A stretch of 64,000 nucleotides of DNA, taken from positions 62,001 to 126,000 of the forward strand of contig NZ_AP022583.1 in assembly GCF_010731635.1 (NCBI RefSeq), in the 5' to 3' direction. A program made the position numbers and the translations under genes. The DNA comes from Mycobacterium noviomagense (GTDB taxonomy: Bacteria > Actinomycetota > Actinomycetes > Mycobacteriales > Mycobacteriaceae). Positions 17,712 to 28,434 of the stretch are shown piece by piece. The notes beneath the pieces were generated by a model. The model worked only from the letters and a program-made list of their open reading frames with translations, had not been told where the DNA came from and made no database searches. Positions within the stretch are counted from its first letter, which is position 1; each line of letters begins with the position of its first letter.

Positions 17712-19706
17712 ATGCGCATACCTCGCCTGCTCGGCGTGATCCTGGCCATTTTGGCAACGGCACTGCTGTTGGCACCGGTGGCCGCCGCGCAACCGCCGTT
17801 CCGGTTATCCGACTACGTCACCGACGACGCGGGCGCACTGACCGGCGCGGGACGCGGCGCCGTCGAGGCGGCGGTGAACAAGCTGTACACCGATCGCCAC
17901 ATCCGGCTGTGGGTGGTCTACGTCGACACGTTCTCCGGGCAAGGCGCGGTGAGCTGGGCGCAGAGCACCCGCAGCGAAAGTGATCTCGGAGACTACGACG
18001 CGTTGCTGGCGGTGGCCACCGTCGACCGCTCCTATGGGTTTCTCGTGCCGTCGACGGTGAAGAGCGTCACCTCGGGTCAGGTCGACGATCTGCGGCGCAG
18101 CCAGATCGAACCCGCCCTGCATCGTAGCGACTGGAGCGGCGCCGCGGTGGCCGCGGCCAATGGGCTTGACCGACCGCCAGGTTCGTCGGCGTGGGCGCCG
18201 CTGCTGATCGCGTTGGGCGTCATCGCCATCGGGGTGCTCGTTTTGGTGGTCGTCATGCGCTACCGGCGCAGGCGCCGGCACGCCGCCGCGTTAGCCGCGG
18301 CGCGGCGGGCTGACCCCACTGATCCCGATACGCTTGCCGCGCTTCCGCTGGACGTGCTCGACGACTTGTCGCGGTCGAAGGTGGTTGAAGTCGACAACGC
18401 GGTGCGCACCAGCGCCAACGAACTGGCATTGGCGATCGAGGAGTTCGGCCAAGAGCGAACCGAGCCGTTCACCCGCGCGGTCAACAACGCCAAAGCCGCG
18501 CTGACACAAGCATTCAACGTCCGACAGCAACTCGACGACGCGATACCTGAGACGCCCGAGCAGCGTCGTCAGCTGCTGACCAATGTGATCGTGTCGGCGG
18601 CGCGGGCCGACCGCGAACTCGAATCGCAGCGACAGGCGTTCGAGCAGTTGCGGGACTTGGTGATCAACGCGCCGGCGCGGCTGGACGGGCTGACCCAGCA
18701 GGTTGTCGAGCTCACCGCCCGGCTGGCGCCGGCAGAACAGCGGCTGGCCGAGTTGCACAACGAATTCGACGCTGCCGCATTGACTTCGGTGTCGGGCAAT
18801 GTCGCGGCCGCCAAGGAGCGGGTGGCGTTCGCCGAACAAACCGTCAGCCGGGCACGCGAATTGGCGACCCGACCGGTAAGTGGGCAGCAGAGCGCTTTGG
18901 TCGACGCGGTGCGTGCCGCCGAATCGGCGCTCGCCCAGGCCCGTGCGCTGCTCGATGCCATCGACAACGCCTCCAGCGACATCCACCGCGCTGTGGAACA
19001 GCTGCCGTCGATGATCGCCGACGTGCAAGCGGGTATCGAGCAAGCCAACACCTACCTGCACAAAGCGGACGCTCCGCATGCCGGTGCGCTGGCCGCTGCG
19101 CGTGACGCGGCGGTCACGGCCGTCGACGCCGCGCGCAGCAGCGGCTCTACCGATCCCCTGGGCACGTTCACCCAGTTGAGCAAAGCGCACGCGGACCTGG
19201 ACCGGCTGCTGGCCACGATCGCCGAGGAGCAGGCCAGCGCAGAGCGGCTCAACCGCACCCTGGAACAGGCGTTGTTCACCGCGCAGTCGCGGGTGCGCGC
19301 GGTCTCCGACTACGTCGACACCCGCCGGGGCAGCATCGGTCCGGAGGCGCGTACCCGGCTCGCCGAGGCGAGCCGGCACCTGCAAGCGGCCCTGGATAAG
19401 CGGACCACCAACGTGGCCGACGCGATCGCCCACGCCAACACCGCCGCGACACTGGCCGCCGACGCCCAGGCGCTGGCCAACGCCGACGTCGAGGCTGCGC
19501 AGCGCACTTACGTCGGCCGCTACGGCGGTGGCAGCGGTATGGGCGCGATGATGGGCGGGCTCATCATCGGCGACCTGCTGGGCGGCGCGATGCGCGGCGG
19601 CTTCGGCGGTTTCGGTGGCGGCTGGGACGGCGGCTGGAGCCCGACCTCGTTCGGCGGTTCGGGACCCTCCGACGGCGGGTTCATGGGCGGGGGCGGACGG
19701 TTCTGA
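17712..19706 (+). CDS. TPM-domain membrane protein, Rv2345 family
   Basis: This 664-residue protein has a signal peptide (about 1-26), then a TPM domain outside the membrane (about 28-150, [13 protein letters not shown] and [11 protein letters not shown]). One transmembrane helix is near 162-185, followed by a basic stop-transfer stretch (RYRRRRRH). A long cytosolic region (about 200-590) is Ala-rich and helical, probably coiled-coil. The tail is Gly-rich ([14 protein letters not shown]). TPM domains occur in proteins linked to membrane-protein repair or assembly; the exact role is unknown. It converges on glyS with a 6-bp gap. Confidence 0.88.
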   Translation: MRIPRLLGVILAILATALLLAPVAAAQPPFRLSDYVTDDAGALTGAGRGAVEAAVNKLYTDRHIRLWVVYVDTFSGQGAVSWAQSTRSESDLGDYDALLAVATVDRSYGFLVPSTVKSVTSGQVDDLRRSQIEPALHRSDWSGAAVAAANGLDRPPGSSAWAPLLIALGVIAIGVLVLVVVMRYRRRRRHAAALAAARRADPTDPDTLAALPLDVLDDLSRSKVVEVDNAVRTSANELALAIEEFGQERTEPFTRAVNNAKAALTQAFNVRQQLDDAIPETPEQRRQLLTNVIVSAARADRELESQRQAFEQLRDLVINAPARLDGLTQQVVELTARLAPAEQRLAELHNEFDAAALTSVSGNVAAAKERVAFAEQTVSRARELATRPVSGQQSALVDAVRAAESALAQARALLDAIDNASSDIHRAVEQLPSMIADVQAGIEQANTYLHKADAPHAGALAAARDAAVTAVDAARSSGSTDPLGTFTQLSKAHADLDRLLATIAEEQASAERLNRTLEQALFTAQSRVRAVSDYVDTRRGSIGPEARTRLAEASRHLQAALDKRTTNVADAIAHANTAATLAADAQALANADVEAAQRTYVGRYGGGSGMGAMMGGLIIGDLLGGAMRGGFGGFGGGWDGGWSPTSFGGSGPSDGGFMGGGGRF

Positions 19707-19712
19707 GCCGCC

Positions 19713-21104
19713 CTAACAGGAGCGCAGCCGGGGCGCCAGGTAGTCGGCGACCGCGTCGATCGCGATCCTTTCCTGCGCCATGGTGTCTCGTTCGCGCACG
19801 GTGACCGCCTGGTCGTCGAGCGTGTCGAAATCCACCGTCACGCAGAACGGAGTGCCGATTTCATCCTGGCGCCGGTAGCGCCGACCAATGGCGCCGGCGT
19901 CGTCGAACTCGACATTCCAGCATTTGCGCAATTCCGCGGCCAGGTCACGGGCCTTGGGGCTCAAGTCGGCGTGCCGCGACAGCGGCAACACTGCGGCCTT
20001 GACCGGCGCCAGCCGCGGATCCAGCCGCAGCACCGTGCGCTTGTCCATGCCGCCTTTGGCATTTGGCGCCTCGTCCTCGCTGTAGGCGTCGACCAAAAAC
20101 GCCATGAACGACCGCGTCAGCCCGGCCGCCGGTTCGATCACATACGGGACGTACCGGGTATCGGTGACGTTGTCGTAGAACGACAGATCGACACCGGAAT
20201 GCTTTGAGTGCGTTGATAAGTCGAAGTCGGTGCGGTTGGCGACACCTTCCAGCTCGCCCCACGGGTTGCCGGGGAAGCCGAACTTGTACTCGATGTCGAC
20301 GGTGCGTGCCGAATAGTGAGACAGCTTGTCTTTGGGATGCTCCCACAACCGTAGGTTGTCGGGTTTGATACCCAGGTCGATGTACCACTGCAGCCGGGTG
20401 TCAATCCAATACTGGTGCCATTCCGGCGCGGTGGACGGCTCGACGAAGAACTCCATCTCCATCTGCTCGAACTCGCGGGTGCGGAAGATAAAGTTGCCGG
20501 GTGTGATCTCGTTGCGAAAACTCTTGCCTGTCTGGGCGATTCCGAACGGTGGCTTGCGGCGCGCGGTGGTCACCACGTTGGCGAAGTTGATGAAGATGCC
20601 CTGCGCGGTTTCCGGCCGCAGGTAGTGCAGTCCCTCCTCGGTCTCGATCGGCCCGAGATAGGTCTTGAGCATCATGTTGAACTCGCGCGGCTCCGTCCAC
20701 TGGCCGGGCTCGCCGGTGTCGGGATCGCGGATGTCGGCCAGACCGTTCGGCGGCGGATGGCCGTGCTTTTGCTCGTAGGCCTCGATGAGGTGGTCGGCTC
20801 GGTAGCGCTTATGGGTGATCAGCGACTCCACCAGCGGATCGTGGAACACCTCGACATGCCCGGAGGCGACCCACACCTCCCGGGGCAGGATGATCGAGGA
20901 GTCCAGGCCGACGACGTCGTCGCGGCCGGTGACCACCGAGCGCCACCACTGCCGCTTGATGTTTTCCTTGAGCTCCACGCCTAGCGGCCCGTAGTCCCAC
21001 GCCGACTTGACGCCGCCGTAGATTTCGCCGCACGGGTACACCAAGCCGCGGCGTTTGGCGAGGTTCGCCACGGTGTCGATGACGGACGCCACGGGCTGGT
21101 GCAC
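19713..21104 (-). CDS. glyS: Glycyl-tRNA synthetase (homodimeric class II)
   Basis: This 463-residue enzyme charges tRNA-Gly. Class II motifs are clear: [21 protein letters not shown] (motif 2 region), the preceding RPETAQGIF, and the motif 3 region ending GLTRSFMAF. The anticodon-binding domain is about 365-463. The GTG at 21104 ([10 protein letters not shown]) gives exactly the length known in M. tuberculosis; a second GTG four codons later is better spaced from an AGGAG and may be the real start. In M. tuberculosis several PE/PPE and esx genes precede glyS; here it follows the TPM gene directly. Confidence 0.95.
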   Translation of the reverse strand: MHQPVASVIDTVANLAKRRGLVYPCGEIYGGVKSAWDYGPLGVELKENIKRQWWRSVVTGRDDVVGLDSSIILPREVWVASGHVEVFHDPLVESLITHKRYRADHLIEAYEQKHGHPPPNGLADIRDPDTGEPGQWTEPREFNMMLKTYLGPIETEEGLHYLRPETAQGIFINFANVVTTARRKPPFGIAQTGKSFRNEITPGNFIFRTREFEQMEMEFFVEPSTAPEWHQYWIDTRLQWYIDLGIKPDNLRLWEHPKDKLSHYSARTVDIEYKFGFPGNPWGELEGVANRTDFDLSTHSKHSGVDLSFYDNVTDTRYVPYVIEPAAGLTRSFMAFLVDAYSEDEAPNAKGGMDKRTVLRLDPRLAPVKAAVLPLSRHADLSPKARDLAAELRKCWNVEFDDAGAIGRRYRRQDEIGTPFCVTVDFDTLDDQAVTVRERDTMAQERIAIDAVADYLAPRLRSC

Positions 21105-21185
21105 TCCTGTCTCGGGTGGGGATGAACGCGGATGGCCGTGAGCCGCGAGCACCAGTCATCGTAACGACCGGCGCCGCGATCTTTG

Positions 21186-21205
21186 ACATGCGTCATCGTG
21201 CATGT
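21186..21205. promoter_or_regulatory. Candidate SmtB/ArsR operator upstream of smtB
   Basis: ACATGC (21186-21191) and GCATGT (21200-21205) form an inverted repeat with an 8-bp spacer, about 58 bp before the smtB start. ArsR/SmtB proteins bind imperfect palindromes and autoregulate. The assignment rests on symmetry and position only. Confidence 0.4.
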
Positions 21206-21262
21206 GACAGTGGAAGTCAGCCGACAGCGATTCCCAACCGCCCTGCTTGAAGGTAATGACTC

Positions 21263-21658
21263 ATGTCCTCGTCAACGTCACCAGTAGCCGACGGCCCGTC
21301 AATGGCGGCTGTCGGCTCTGAGCTGGCGGACGAGCACGAGCACGGGTTCTCGGCGTTCCCAACGCCGCCGCCGCGGGAAATCCTGGACGCCGCCGGTGAG
21401 CTGCTGCGCGCGCTGGCTGCACCGGTGCGCATCGCGATCGTGCTGCAACTGCGCGAGTCGCAGCGATGCGTGCACGAGCTGGTCGACGCGCTGGGCGTAC
21501 CGCAACCGCTGGTGAGCCAGCACCTGAAGATTCTCAAGGCTGCCGGCGTGGTCGCCGGTGAGCGGTCAGGCCGCGAAGTCCTCTACCGACTGGCCGACCA
21601 CCACCTGGCGCACATTGTCATCGATGCGGTCGCCCACGCCGGTGAGGAGCGCCCGTGA
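21263..21658 (+). CDS. smtB: SmtB, ArsR-family zinc-responsive repressor
   Basis: This 131-residue winged helix-turn-helix repressor is the Rv2358 homologue. The DNA-binding core is ALAAPVRIAIVLQLRESQ, then CVHELVDALGVPQPLVSQHLKIL, then wing GERSGREVLYRLAD. The C-terminal helix (DHHLAHIVIDAVAHAGEE) carries the Asp/His pattern of the alpha5 metal site. When zinc is low it represses the operon; zinc releases it. Its stop overlaps the zur start by 4 bp (GTGA), so the two zinc regulators are co-translated. Confidence 0.93.
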   Translation: MSSSTSPVADGPSMAAVGSELADEHEHGFSAFPTPPPREILDAAGELLRALAAPVRIAIVLQLRESQRCVHELVDALGVPQPLVSQHLKILKAAGVVAGERSGREVLYRLADHHLAHIVIDAVAHAGEERP

Positions 21659-22044
21659 CCGGATCGGGCGTTCGCTCCACCCGCCAGCGGGCGGCCATCG
21701 CCACGCTGCTGGAAACCCTCGACGAGTTTCGCTCGGCCCAGGAACTGCACGACGAGTTGCGCCGCCGCGGCGAAAACATCGGCCTGACCACCGTCTACCG
21801 CACGTTGCAGTCGATGGCGGCGGCGGGAATGCTGGACACGCTGCGCAACGACACCGGTGAATCCGTCTACCGCCGGTGCTCGACGGACCATCATCACCAT
21901 CTGGTGTGCCGCAGCTGCGGCTCCACCGTCGAGGTCGGCGATCGCGAGGTCGAGGCGTGGGCCGCGGAAGTAGCGGCCGAACATGGCTTTTCCGAGCCCA
22001 GCCACACCATCGAGATCTTCGGTACGTGCGCGGAGTGCCAGTAG
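21655..22044 (+). CDS. zur: Zur (FurB), zinc uptake regulator
   Basis: This 129-residue Fur-family repressor has an N-terminal winged helix (RQRAAIATLLETLDEF ... LTTVYRTLQSMAAAGML). The metal-binding domain has DHHHHLVCRSCGSTVEV and a second Cys pair in GTCAECQ, the structural zinc site. With Zn2+ bound it represses zinc uptake genes and alternative ribosomal proteins. It starts with GTG inside the end of smtB, as in M. tuberculosis (Rv2358-Rv2359), so SmtB controls Zur synthesis. Confidence 0.95.
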   Translation: MTGSGVRSTRQRAAIATLLETLDEFRSAQELHDELRRRGENIGLTTVYRTLQSMAAAGMLDTLRNDTGESVYRRCSTDHHHHLVCRSCGSTVEVGDREVEAWAAEVAAEHGFSEPSHTIEIFGTCAECQ

Positions 22045-22181
22045 ACGCATCTGCTGGCCGCACAAAACTTCCACGCCCGGCCAGGACACCCCAGTGGTGC
22101 CCACCTCATAGCGATTTCTAGCCTGGCTAATCGCTCACGAGGCGGGCACAAAGACCGTCCCCTCCCTCGACGCGTCGAGCT

Positions 22182-22598
22182 CTACGCCGTCAGCGCGCGC
22201 CGTATCTCCGCGCCGGTGTCGAGCACCATCAGGATCAGCGTGCGCAGGGCGTCGTCGGTCAGCCCGGCGCCGGGGAAGTTGTACCGCAGCATCACGTCGG
22301 CGGTTTTAGCCGAGTTGCGCTTCGCGGTCGCCTCGCCGACCTTTTCCACCACGGCCACTGCGCCCAACTGGACGCCGTTCGCCTGCTCGGCCACCCGGTC
22401 GCGAATCTTCTTGTTCAACGGAAGATCCCAGGCCAACACCTGGGTGAGCGACACCAGATCGAGGTCCTCGACGACGGTCACCACCCGCAGCGACGCCAAC
22501 GTGCCGAGATGACGGATGGTCAGTGCGCCGTCGGGTTCTTTTTCGACCGGCAGCACCTCGGCCAGCACCGCCGTCAGCCGCTCCTGCAGTGAGGGCAT
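22182..22598 (-). CDS. Conserved hypothetical protein, Rv2360c family
   Basis: This 138-residue soluble protein of alternating strands and helices has no catalytic motif that I recognise. ATG at 22598 (MPSLQERL) overlaps the uppS stop by 1 bp (TGATG), so it is translated with uppS and recO. The same position after uppS is kept in other mycobacteria. Function is unknown. Confidence 0.8.
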   Translation of the reverse strand: MPSLQERLTAVLAEVLPVEKEPDGALTIRHLGTLASLRVVTVVEDLDLVSLTQVLAWDLPLNKKIRDRVAEQANGVQLGAVAVVEKVGEATAKRNSAKTADVMLRYNFPGAGLTDDALRTLILMVLDTGAEIRRALTA

Positions 22599-23500
22599 CA
22601 GGCGCTCCCGAATCGTCGATGCCGCGACGCGTATTCCTCGCACGCCGCCCACAGGTCGCGGCGGTCATAGTCGGGCCACAGCTTGTCTTGGAAAATGTAT
22701 TCGGCGTATGCCGCCTGCCACAACATGAAATTGCTCGACCGCTGCTCACCCGAGGTGCGCAGCAGTAAGTCCACATCCGGAATGTCGGGCCGGTGCAGGT
22801 GACGGGCGATCGTCACCTCGGTGATCCGCTCGGGATTGAGTTTTCCGGCAGCCGCCTCCCGTGCGATTGCCCTTGCTGCTTCGGTGATTTCGGCCCGGCC
22901 GCCGTAGTTCACGCAGTAGTTCACGGTGATGACGTCGTTGCCGGCGGTCATCTGCTCGGCGATCTCGAGCTCTTTGATCACGCTGCGCCACAACCGTGGC
23001 CGTGAACCGACCCATCGTATCCGCACACCGAGCGCCTTCAGGCTTTCCCGGCGGCGGCGCACCACATCGCGGTTGAAGCCCATCAAGAAGCGGACCTCCT
23101 CGGCTGACCGCTTCCAGTTCTCGGTGGAAAAAGCGAACAGGCTCAGCCATTTGATGCCGAGTTCGATTGCGCCACAGGCAATATCAATGACCACCGCCTC
23201 GCCCATCTTGTGGCCCTCGACGCGGGGCAGTCCGCGCTGCGTGGCCCAGCGGCCGTTGCCGTCCATCACGATGGCGACGTGAGTTGGTAGCTGCGCGGCG
23301 GGAATTCGGGGCGGGACCGCTTTCGACGGATGTTGCGGTGGCCGACGCGGGCCGCCACCGGGTGACGGCGGCAGCTCCGGGAAAACGACCGGCCACGTCG
23401 ACTTGTCCGGGAAGGTCGGGTAGTCGGCCGGCGCGGGAGGCAGCTGCGGAAAGCCGCGCTCAGCCTTCCGCACTGAGCCGCCGCCCAGGTTCCTCACCAT
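22598..23500 (-). CDS. uppS: Long-chain Z-isoprenyl (decaprenyl) diphosphate synthase
   Basis: This 300-residue cis-prenyltransferase, homologue of Rv2361c, extends farnesyl diphosphate with isopentenyl units to the decaprenyl carrier used for peptidoglycan and arabinogalactan. Visible motifs are [13 protein letters not shown] (catalytic Asp, near 80), [21 protein letters not shown], and near the end [15 protein letters not shown] and [14 protein letters not shown] Pro-rich N-terminal extension (about 1-70) is typical of the mycobacterial enzyme. ATG 23500 lies 41 bp inside the end of recO. Confidence 0.95.
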   Translation of the reverse strand: MVRNLGGGSVRKAERGFPQLPPAPADYPTFPDKSTWPVVFPELPPSPGGGPRRPPQHPSKAVPPRIPAAQLPTHVAIVMDGNGRWATQRGLPRVEGHKMGEAVVIDIACGAIELGIKWLSLFAFSTENWKRSAEEVRFLMGFNRDVVRRRRESLKALGVRIRWVGSRPRLWRSVIKELEIAEQMTAGNDVITVNYCVNYGGRAEITEAARAIAREAAAGKLNPERITEVTIARHLHRPDIPDVDLLLRTSGEQRSSNFMLWQAAYAEYIFQDKLWPDYDRRDLWAACEEYASRHRRFGSA

Positions 23501-24290
23501 GGGCCACATCCTGCCTGACCAGCGAGATGCGATGGGCGGCGACCGCACGGTCGACCCGGTCCATTCGCTCCACCAGCGGCAACGTTCGCAGTTGACGTTC
23601 GAGATGCCATTGCAGGTGGGCGGCCACCAACCCGCTGACGTGGTTGCGGTGCGATTGCGGCGCGCCCAGCGCCGCCTCCCAGTCACCGTCGCGCAGCGCC
23701 GACATCAACTCCAGCACCCCGAGCGGCGGCGTGGTGGAACCGGCTGGGCGGCAGTGCGGGCAGACGCTGCCGCCGGCGGCGATGTGAAACGCCCGATGCG
23801 GACCGGGCGTGGCGCAGCGGGCGCACTCGGTCAACGCCGGCGCCCATCCGGCGATCCCCATGGCACGCAGCAGGTAGGCGTCCAGCAGTAGCTCGCGTGG
23901 CCGCTGCCCGTCGGCCACCGCCCGCAGCGCCCCGACTGTGAGCCGGTGCAGCGCCGTGGCCGGCGCCCGCTCCTCACCGGCGAGACGTTCGGCGGTTTCG
24001 AGCATCGCGCATGCGCAGGTGTAGCGGCCGTAGTCGCTGACGATGTCGGTGGCGAACGCGTCGATCGCGACCACCTGGGTGATGATGTCCAGGTTGCGGC
24101 CCGGGTACAGCTGCACGTCGATATGGGAGAACGGCTCCAGGCGCGCGCCGAACTTGCTGCGGGTGCGGCGCACACCCTTGGCCACCGCGCGCACCAGCCC
24201 ATGGTCGCGGGTCAGCAGGGTGATGATCCGGTCGGCTTCGCCGAGCTTGTGCTGGCGCAGCACCACCGCCCGGTCCCGATATAGCCGCAT
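23460..24290 (-). CDS. recO: DNA repair protein RecO
   Basis: This 276-residue protein has an N-terminal OB-fold ([21 protein letters not shown]) followed by a helical domain. A zinc-binding Cys cluster, ECARCATPG ... [11 protein letters not shown], is near residues 150-180. RecO loads RecA onto SSB-coated DNA in the RecFOR pathway. ATG 24290 is chosen by match with the M. tuberculosis N-terminus; the adjacent ATG 24293 is equivalent. The gene heads the recO-uppS-Rv2360c operon and is divergent from the amidase gene. Confidence 0.94.
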   Translation of the reverse strand: MRLYRDRAVVLRQHKLGEADRIITLLTRDHGLVRAVAKGVRRTRSKFGARLEPFSHIDVQLYPGRNLDIITQVVAIDAFATDIVSDYGRYTCACAMLETAERLAGEERAPATALHRLTVGALRAVADGQRPRELLLDAYLLRAMGIAGWAPALTECARCATPGPHRAFHIAAGGSVCPHCRPAGSTTPPLGVLELMSALRDGDWEAALGAPQSHRNHVSGLVAAHLQWHLERQLRTLPLVERMDRVDRAVAAHRISLVRQDVAHGEEPGRRLSAEG

Positions 24291-24363
24291 CATCCCAGTT
24301 TGGCATCGTGCTGAGACATCGCTGGAACATGGCCGGAATGACGCGCCGATACTCTGGTCGGCG

Positions 24364-25815
24364 ATGGCACACGCGTCTTTCCTTCGCTTCCCCACCCTGT
24401 CCGATCAGCTCTACCAGCTGGCCAGCCATGAGGTGACGTCGGACGAGCTGGTACGCCGCTCACTGCACGCCATCGACCTCAGCCAGTCCACGCTCAACGC
24501 GTTCCGGGTGGTGCTCACCGAGTCGGCGCTGGCCGATGCCGCCGAGGCCGACCGGCGCCGCGCCGCCGGCGATCAGGCGCCGCTGCTGGGCGTCCCGATC
24601 GCGGTCAAGGATGACGTCGATATCGCCGGAGTGCCAACGGCTTTCGGCGCGTCTGGGTACGTTGCGCCGGCCGCCGCCGATTCGGAGGTGGTGCGCAGGC
24701 TCAAGGCGGCGGGCGCGGTGATCGTCGGCAAAACGAACACCTGTGAGCTCGGCCAATGGCCGTTCACCAGCGGACCCGCATTCGGGCACACCCGCAACCC
24801 GTGGTCACGTAAGCACACACCCGGCGGATCGTCGGGCGGCAGCGCGGCCGCGGTCGCGGCCGGCCTGGTCGCCGCCGCGATCGGCTCGGACGGGGCTGGC
24901 AGCATCCGCATCCCCGCGGCGTGGACGCACCTGGTGGGTATCAAGCCGCAGCGCGGCCGGATATCGACCTGGCCGCTGCCGGAGGCGTTCAACGGCATCA
25001 CGGTCAACGGCGTGCTGGCGCGCACCGTAGAGGACGCGGCGCTGGTGCTCGACGCCGTCTCCGGCAACGTCGAGGGCGACCTGCACAAACCACCTCCAGT
25101 CAAGGTGTCCCAATACATCGGCGTCGCGCCAGGCCCGCTGAAGATCGCGGTGTCAACCCGCTTCCCATTCACCGCGTTTCGGGCCACGCTGCACCCGGAG
25201 ATCCGCGCAGCGCTGGACGCGGTGGCCGAGCAACTCAAACTGCTGGGTCACACCGTGGTGGCCGGCAACCCGGATTACGGCCTGCGGTTGTCGCGGAATT
25301 TCCTGGCGCGCTCCACCGCCGGGCTGCTCGACTGGGCTGAGCGGCTCGGCGACGGCGTCGAGTTCGACCGTCGCACGCTGTCCAACATGCAGATGGGCCG
25401 GCTGCTCTCCGGGTCGGTGCTGCGCCGTGCGCGCGCCCACGAAGCCGCCGACCAGCGTCGAGTCGGCTCGATCTTCGACATCGTCGACGTGGTGCTGGCG
25501 CCGACCACCGCGCAGCCACCGCCGCCGGTGCACGCGTTCGATACGCTGGGCGGCTTGGCCACCGACCGCGTCATGATCAAGGCATGCCCGGTGACGTGGC
25601 CGTGGAACGTACTGGGCTGGCCGTCGATCAACGTCCCAGCCGGCTTCACCTCCGACGGCCTGCCGATCGGTGTACAGCTGATGGGGCCGGCCAACAGCGA
25701 GCCGTTGCTGGTGTCGCTTGCCGCCGAACTCGAGGCAGTCATCGGCTGGCCCGCCAAGCAGCCGCAGGCATGGTGGAACACCGGCACCGATACACCGCCG
25801 ATAGCGCTGCGCTAA
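24364..25815 (+). CDS. amiA2: Amidase AmiA2 (amidase-signature family)
   Basis: This 483-residue enzyme has the Ser-Ser-Lys triad of amidase-signature hydrolases. Lys is in PIAVKDDVDIAG (near 83), and the Ser residues are in the Gly/Ser-rich TPGGSSGGSAAAVAAG stretch (near 155-170) and GAGSIRIPAAW. These enzymes hydrolyse carboxamides; the natural substrate is not evident. It matches Rv2363, which has the same position between recO and era. ATG 24364 (MAHASFL) is preferred because the longer open frame would overlap recO. Confidence 0.92.
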   Translation: MAHASFLRFPTLSDQLYQLASHEVTSDELVRRSLHAIDLSQSTLNAFRVVLTESALADAAEADRRRAAGDQAPLLGVPIAVKDDVDIAGVPTAFGASGYVAPAAADSEVVRRLKAAGAVIVGKTNTCELGQWPFTSGPAFGHTRNPWSRKHTPGGSSGGSAAAVAAGLVAAAIGSDGAGSIRIPAAWTHLVGIKPQRGRISTWPLPEAFNGITVNGVLARTVEDAALVLDAVSGNVEGDLHKPPPVKVSQYIGVAPGPLKIAVSTRFPFTAFRATLHPEIRAALDAVAEQLKLLGHTVVAGNPDYGLRLSRNFLARSTAGLLDWAERLGDGVEFDRRTLSNMQMGRLLSGSVLRRARAHEAADQRRVGSIFDIVDVVLAPTTAQPPPPVHAFDTLGGLATDRVMIKACPVTWPWNVLGWPSINVPAGFTSDGLPIGVQLMGPANSEPLLVSLAAELEAVIGWPAKQPQAWWNTGTDTPPIALR

Positions 25816-25834
25816 GCCCACCGGCAACCACGGC

Positions 25835-26764
25835 TCAAAAGCCAAGGCGGCCAAGCTGTTTGGGGTCGCGCTGCCAGTTTTTGGCGACCTTGACACGCAG
25901 GTCGAGATAAACCTTGGTGCCCAGCAGCTTCTCGATCTGGCCGCGCGCGGCGGTGCCGACTTCCCGAAGCCGGGCCCCGCCTTTGCCGATGACGATGCCC
26001 TTCTGGCTTTCGCGTTCGACATACAGCAGGGCGTGCACGTCGATCAGGTCGTCGCGGCCTTCGCGCGGGGTGACTTCGTCGATCGCCACCGCCAACGAAT
26101 GCGGCAACTCGTCGCCCAAGCCCTCCAAGGCGGCTTCCCGGATGAACTCGGCCATCAGAACCTCTTCCGGCTCGTCGGTCAGCTCCCCGTCGGGGTAGTA
26201 CGCCGGCCCCGGCGGCAGCGCAGCGGCCAGCACGTCAATCAGCACGTCGATCTGCTCGCCGGTAACCGCGGACACCGGGACGATCTCGGTTTGGCTGCCG
26301 TCGGGCGTACCGACGAACTCGCCGACCGCGGCCAGTTGCGCGGCCACCTTGTCTTTGGGGACTTTGTCGACCTTGGTGACGACGACGATGAGCGTGGTTC
26401 TGGGCGCAACGGAGCGGATCTGCTGAAGAATCCACCTGTCCCCCGGGCCGATTGCCTCGTCGGCGGGAATGCACAACCCGATGGCGTCGACTTCGGCATA
26501 GGTGTTGCGGACCAGGTCGTTGAGCCGCTTGCCCAGAAGTGTGCGGGGCCGGTGCAGTCCAGGGGTGTCGACCAGGACGATCTGGAAGTTTTCTCGATGT
26601 ACGATGCCGCGAATGGTGTGCCGGGTGGTCTGCGGCCGCGTCGAGGTGATCGCTACCTTCGAGCCGACCAGCCTGTTCATCAGCGTCGACTTGCCGGTGT
26701 TCGGCCGGCCAACGAAACACACGAATCCCGAGCGGAATTCAGTCACCGGGCCCGGCGCGCTCAC
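25835..26764 (-). CDS. era: GTPase Era, 16S rRNA processing and 30S assembly
   Basis: This 309-residue protein has a Ras-like GTPase domain: G1 GRPNTGKSTLMN near 19, G3 DTPGLHRPR near 65, and G4 TKVD near 129. A C-terminal KH domain carries GIVIGKGGARLREVG near 250. Era binds 16S rRNA near its 3' end. The GTG start overlaps the upstream gene's stop by 4 bp. The run hlyC-like, Rv2365c-like, era matches M. tuberculosis. Confidence 0.95.
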   Translation of the reverse strand: MSAPGPVTEFRSGFVCFVGRPNTGKSTLMNRLVGSKVAITSTRPQTTRHTIRGIVHRENFQIVLVDTPGLHRPRTLLGKRLNDLVRNTYAEVDAIGLCIPADEAIGPGDRWILQQIRSVAPRTTLIVVVTKVDKVPKDKVAAQLAAVGEFVGTPDGSQTEIVPVSAVTGEQIDVLIDVLAAALPPGPAYYPDGELTDEPEEVLMAEFIREAALEGLGDELPHSLAVAIDEVTPREGRDDLIDVHALLYVERESQKGIVIGKGGARLREVGTAARGQIEKLLGTKVYLDLRVKVAKNWQRDPKQLGRLGF

Positions 26765-27081
26765 ACCACGGCACCAGCACGGTCGGTGACGATCACCACC
26801 GCCGTCGGTGACAGTTCGCGCACCGCGGCGATGCCGGCGTCGTCAGCGGAGCCGCCCACCAGCACGGCGGCCTCCAAACCGGTCGCGCCACTGGAAACCG
26901 CCGCAGCGACCGCGGACTGCAGCGCAGTCAGCTGCAGCGCCGACAAGCCAACCGGCGCACCGGCGTAGGTGCGGCCGTCGAGGTCGCGGACTGCGGCACC
27001 GCTGCCCGCTTCGACGCGGGCCATTGCCGCGCGCGCCAGCGTCACCAACTTGGCGTCCTCGGTGTCGAGCTGCTCAGCCAT
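26761..27081 (-). CDS. Cytidine-deaminase-like small protein, Rv2365c family
   Basis: This 106-residue protein sits where many bacteria have cytidine deaminase, just before era. Its fold pattern (YAGAPVGLSALQLTALQSAVAAAVSSGATGLEAAVLVG) resembles that superfamily. I see no His/Cys zinc motif or PCxxC, so it is probably not an active deaminase. ATG 27081 is placed 9 bp after a GGGAGG; ATG 27087 is also possible. It overlaps era by 4 bp. Confidence 0.7.
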   Translation of the reverse strand: MAEQLDTEDAKLVTLARAAMARVEAGSGAAVRDLDGRTYAGAPVGLSALQLTALQSAVAAAVSSGATGLEAAVLVGGSADDAGIAAVRELSPTAVVIVTDRAGAVV

Positions 27082-27126
27082 CGCCATTGGCCTCCCTACC
27101 GTGCTGGCCGTCGGTGTCCGCAAGAA

Positions 27127-28434
27127 TCATGCGCGCCGCTCCTCCTCATCGCTGCGCTCTGCATCGTCGCCGGCGCGGCTCAGCAAGACCGTACCGATCC
27201 GCAGCCGCCCGCGAGGGGCTGGGCCGCCCTCGGCGTGCATCCGTAACCCGTGGGACACCACCTCGGCGCCAGGCAGCGGGACCCGGCCCAGCTCCAGGGC
27301 CAGCAGACCGCCGACCGTGTCGACGTCGAGATCCTCCTCGAACTCGACACCGTACAGCTCCCCGAGGTCCTCGATCGGCAGCCGCGCCGAGACTCGAAAC
27401 CGGTTGCCACCCAAGTCTTCTACGGGTGCGGTTTCGGCGTCGTCGTATTCGTCGGCGATTTCGCCGACGATTTCCTCGAGCACGTCCTCGATCGTCACCA
27501 GCCCGGCGATCGCCCCGTACTCGTCGACCAGCAGCGCCATGTGGTTGCGCGTCCGCTGCATCTCCCGCAGCAGCGCGTCCAGCGGCTTGGAGTCCGGCAC
27601 GAACACTGCCGGGCGCATCACCGCAGCGACGGTGGTGTCGCGGCTGCCGTTAGCGGAGTAATAGGTCTGCCTGACAAGGTCTTTCAGATACACGACGCCG
27701 ACAATGTCGTCGACGTTCTCACCGACCACGGGAATCCGCGAGTGGCCGCTGCGCACGGCCAGCGTGATCGCTTGGCGAGCCGATTTGTCGCTTTCAATCC
27801 AGATCATCTCCGTGCGCGGCACCATCACTTCGCGGGCCGGTGTGTCGCCGAGTTCGAAGACAGACTCGATCATCTTGCGCTCGTCGGCAGCGACGACGCC
27901 GCGCTGCTGGGCCAAGTCGACGACTTCACGCAACTCGATCTCCGAGGCAAACGGTCCGTTGCGAAACCCGCGGCCAGGAGTCAGCGCATTACCCAGTAGC
28001 ACCAGCAGCCGGCTGATCGGCATCAGTAGCCACGAAATCACTTGCAGCGGAAAGGCCGATGCCAACGCGATCGAATACGCGTGCTGGCGGCCCAAGGTGC
28101 GTGGACCGACGCCGATGACGATGAAGCTGGTCGCCACCATGATCGCGGCGGCGGCGAACAGCCCCCAGTCCAGGCTGAGATTATGCACGAAAAAGACCAC
28201 CAGCAGCGCGGTCGCGGTGATCTCGCAGACGATCCGCAGCAGCACAACAAGATTGATGTAGCTCGGCCGATCTCTCATCACCTTGGCCAGCCGCACCGCG
28301 CCGGTGCGCTCGTCGCGCACCAGTTCGTGGACGCGGGCCACCGACACGGTGCTGATCGCGGCGTCGATAGCGGCGAACGACCCACCCAGACCAATCAATA
28401 CGATCGCGCCGAGCAGCGGAGCAAGCTCATTCAC
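27127..28434 (-). CDS. CorC/HlyC-type membrane protein with DUF21 and CBS domains
   Basis: This 435-residue protein corresponds to Rv2366c. Three to four N-terminal membrane segments form a CNNM/DUF21 domain (about 1-190). Two CBS repeats follow (about 205-325, with [12 protein letters not shown] and the [12 protein letters not shown] region), then a CorC_HlyC domain (about 345-430). The family is linked to magnesium or cobalt transport, though 'haemolysin' is the historical label. It overlaps ybeY by 4 bp. Confidence 0.9.
   Translation of the reverse strand: MNELAPLLGAIVLIGLGGSFAAIDAAISTVSVARVHELVRDERTGAVRLAKVMRDRPSYINLVVLLRIVCEITATALLVVFFVHNLSLDWGLFAAAAIMVATSFIVIGVGPRTLGRQHAYSIALASAFPLQVISWLLMPISRLLVLLGNALTPGRGFRNGPFASEIELREVVDLAQQRGVVAADERKMIESVFELGDTPAREVMVPRTEMIWIESDKSARQAITLAVRSGHSRIPVVGENVDDIVGVVYLKDLVRQTYYSANGSRDTTVAAVMRPAVFVPDSKPLDALLREMQRTRNHMALLVDEYGAIAGLVTIEDVLEEIVGEIADEYDDAETAPVEDLGGNRFRVSARLPIEDLGELYGVEFEEDLDVDTVGGLLALELGRVPLPGAEVVSHGLRMHAEGGPAPRGRLRIGTVLLSRAGDDAERSDEEERRA

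Noticed and set aside
18291..19433. Minus-strand frame of 380 codons inside the TPM-domain gene
   Set aside because: Antisense shadow without ribosome-binding site or family features; the plus-strand frame has clear domains.
24043..24363. N-terminal extension of the amidase AmiA2
   Set aside because: It overlaps recO on the other strand and does not match amidase N-termini.
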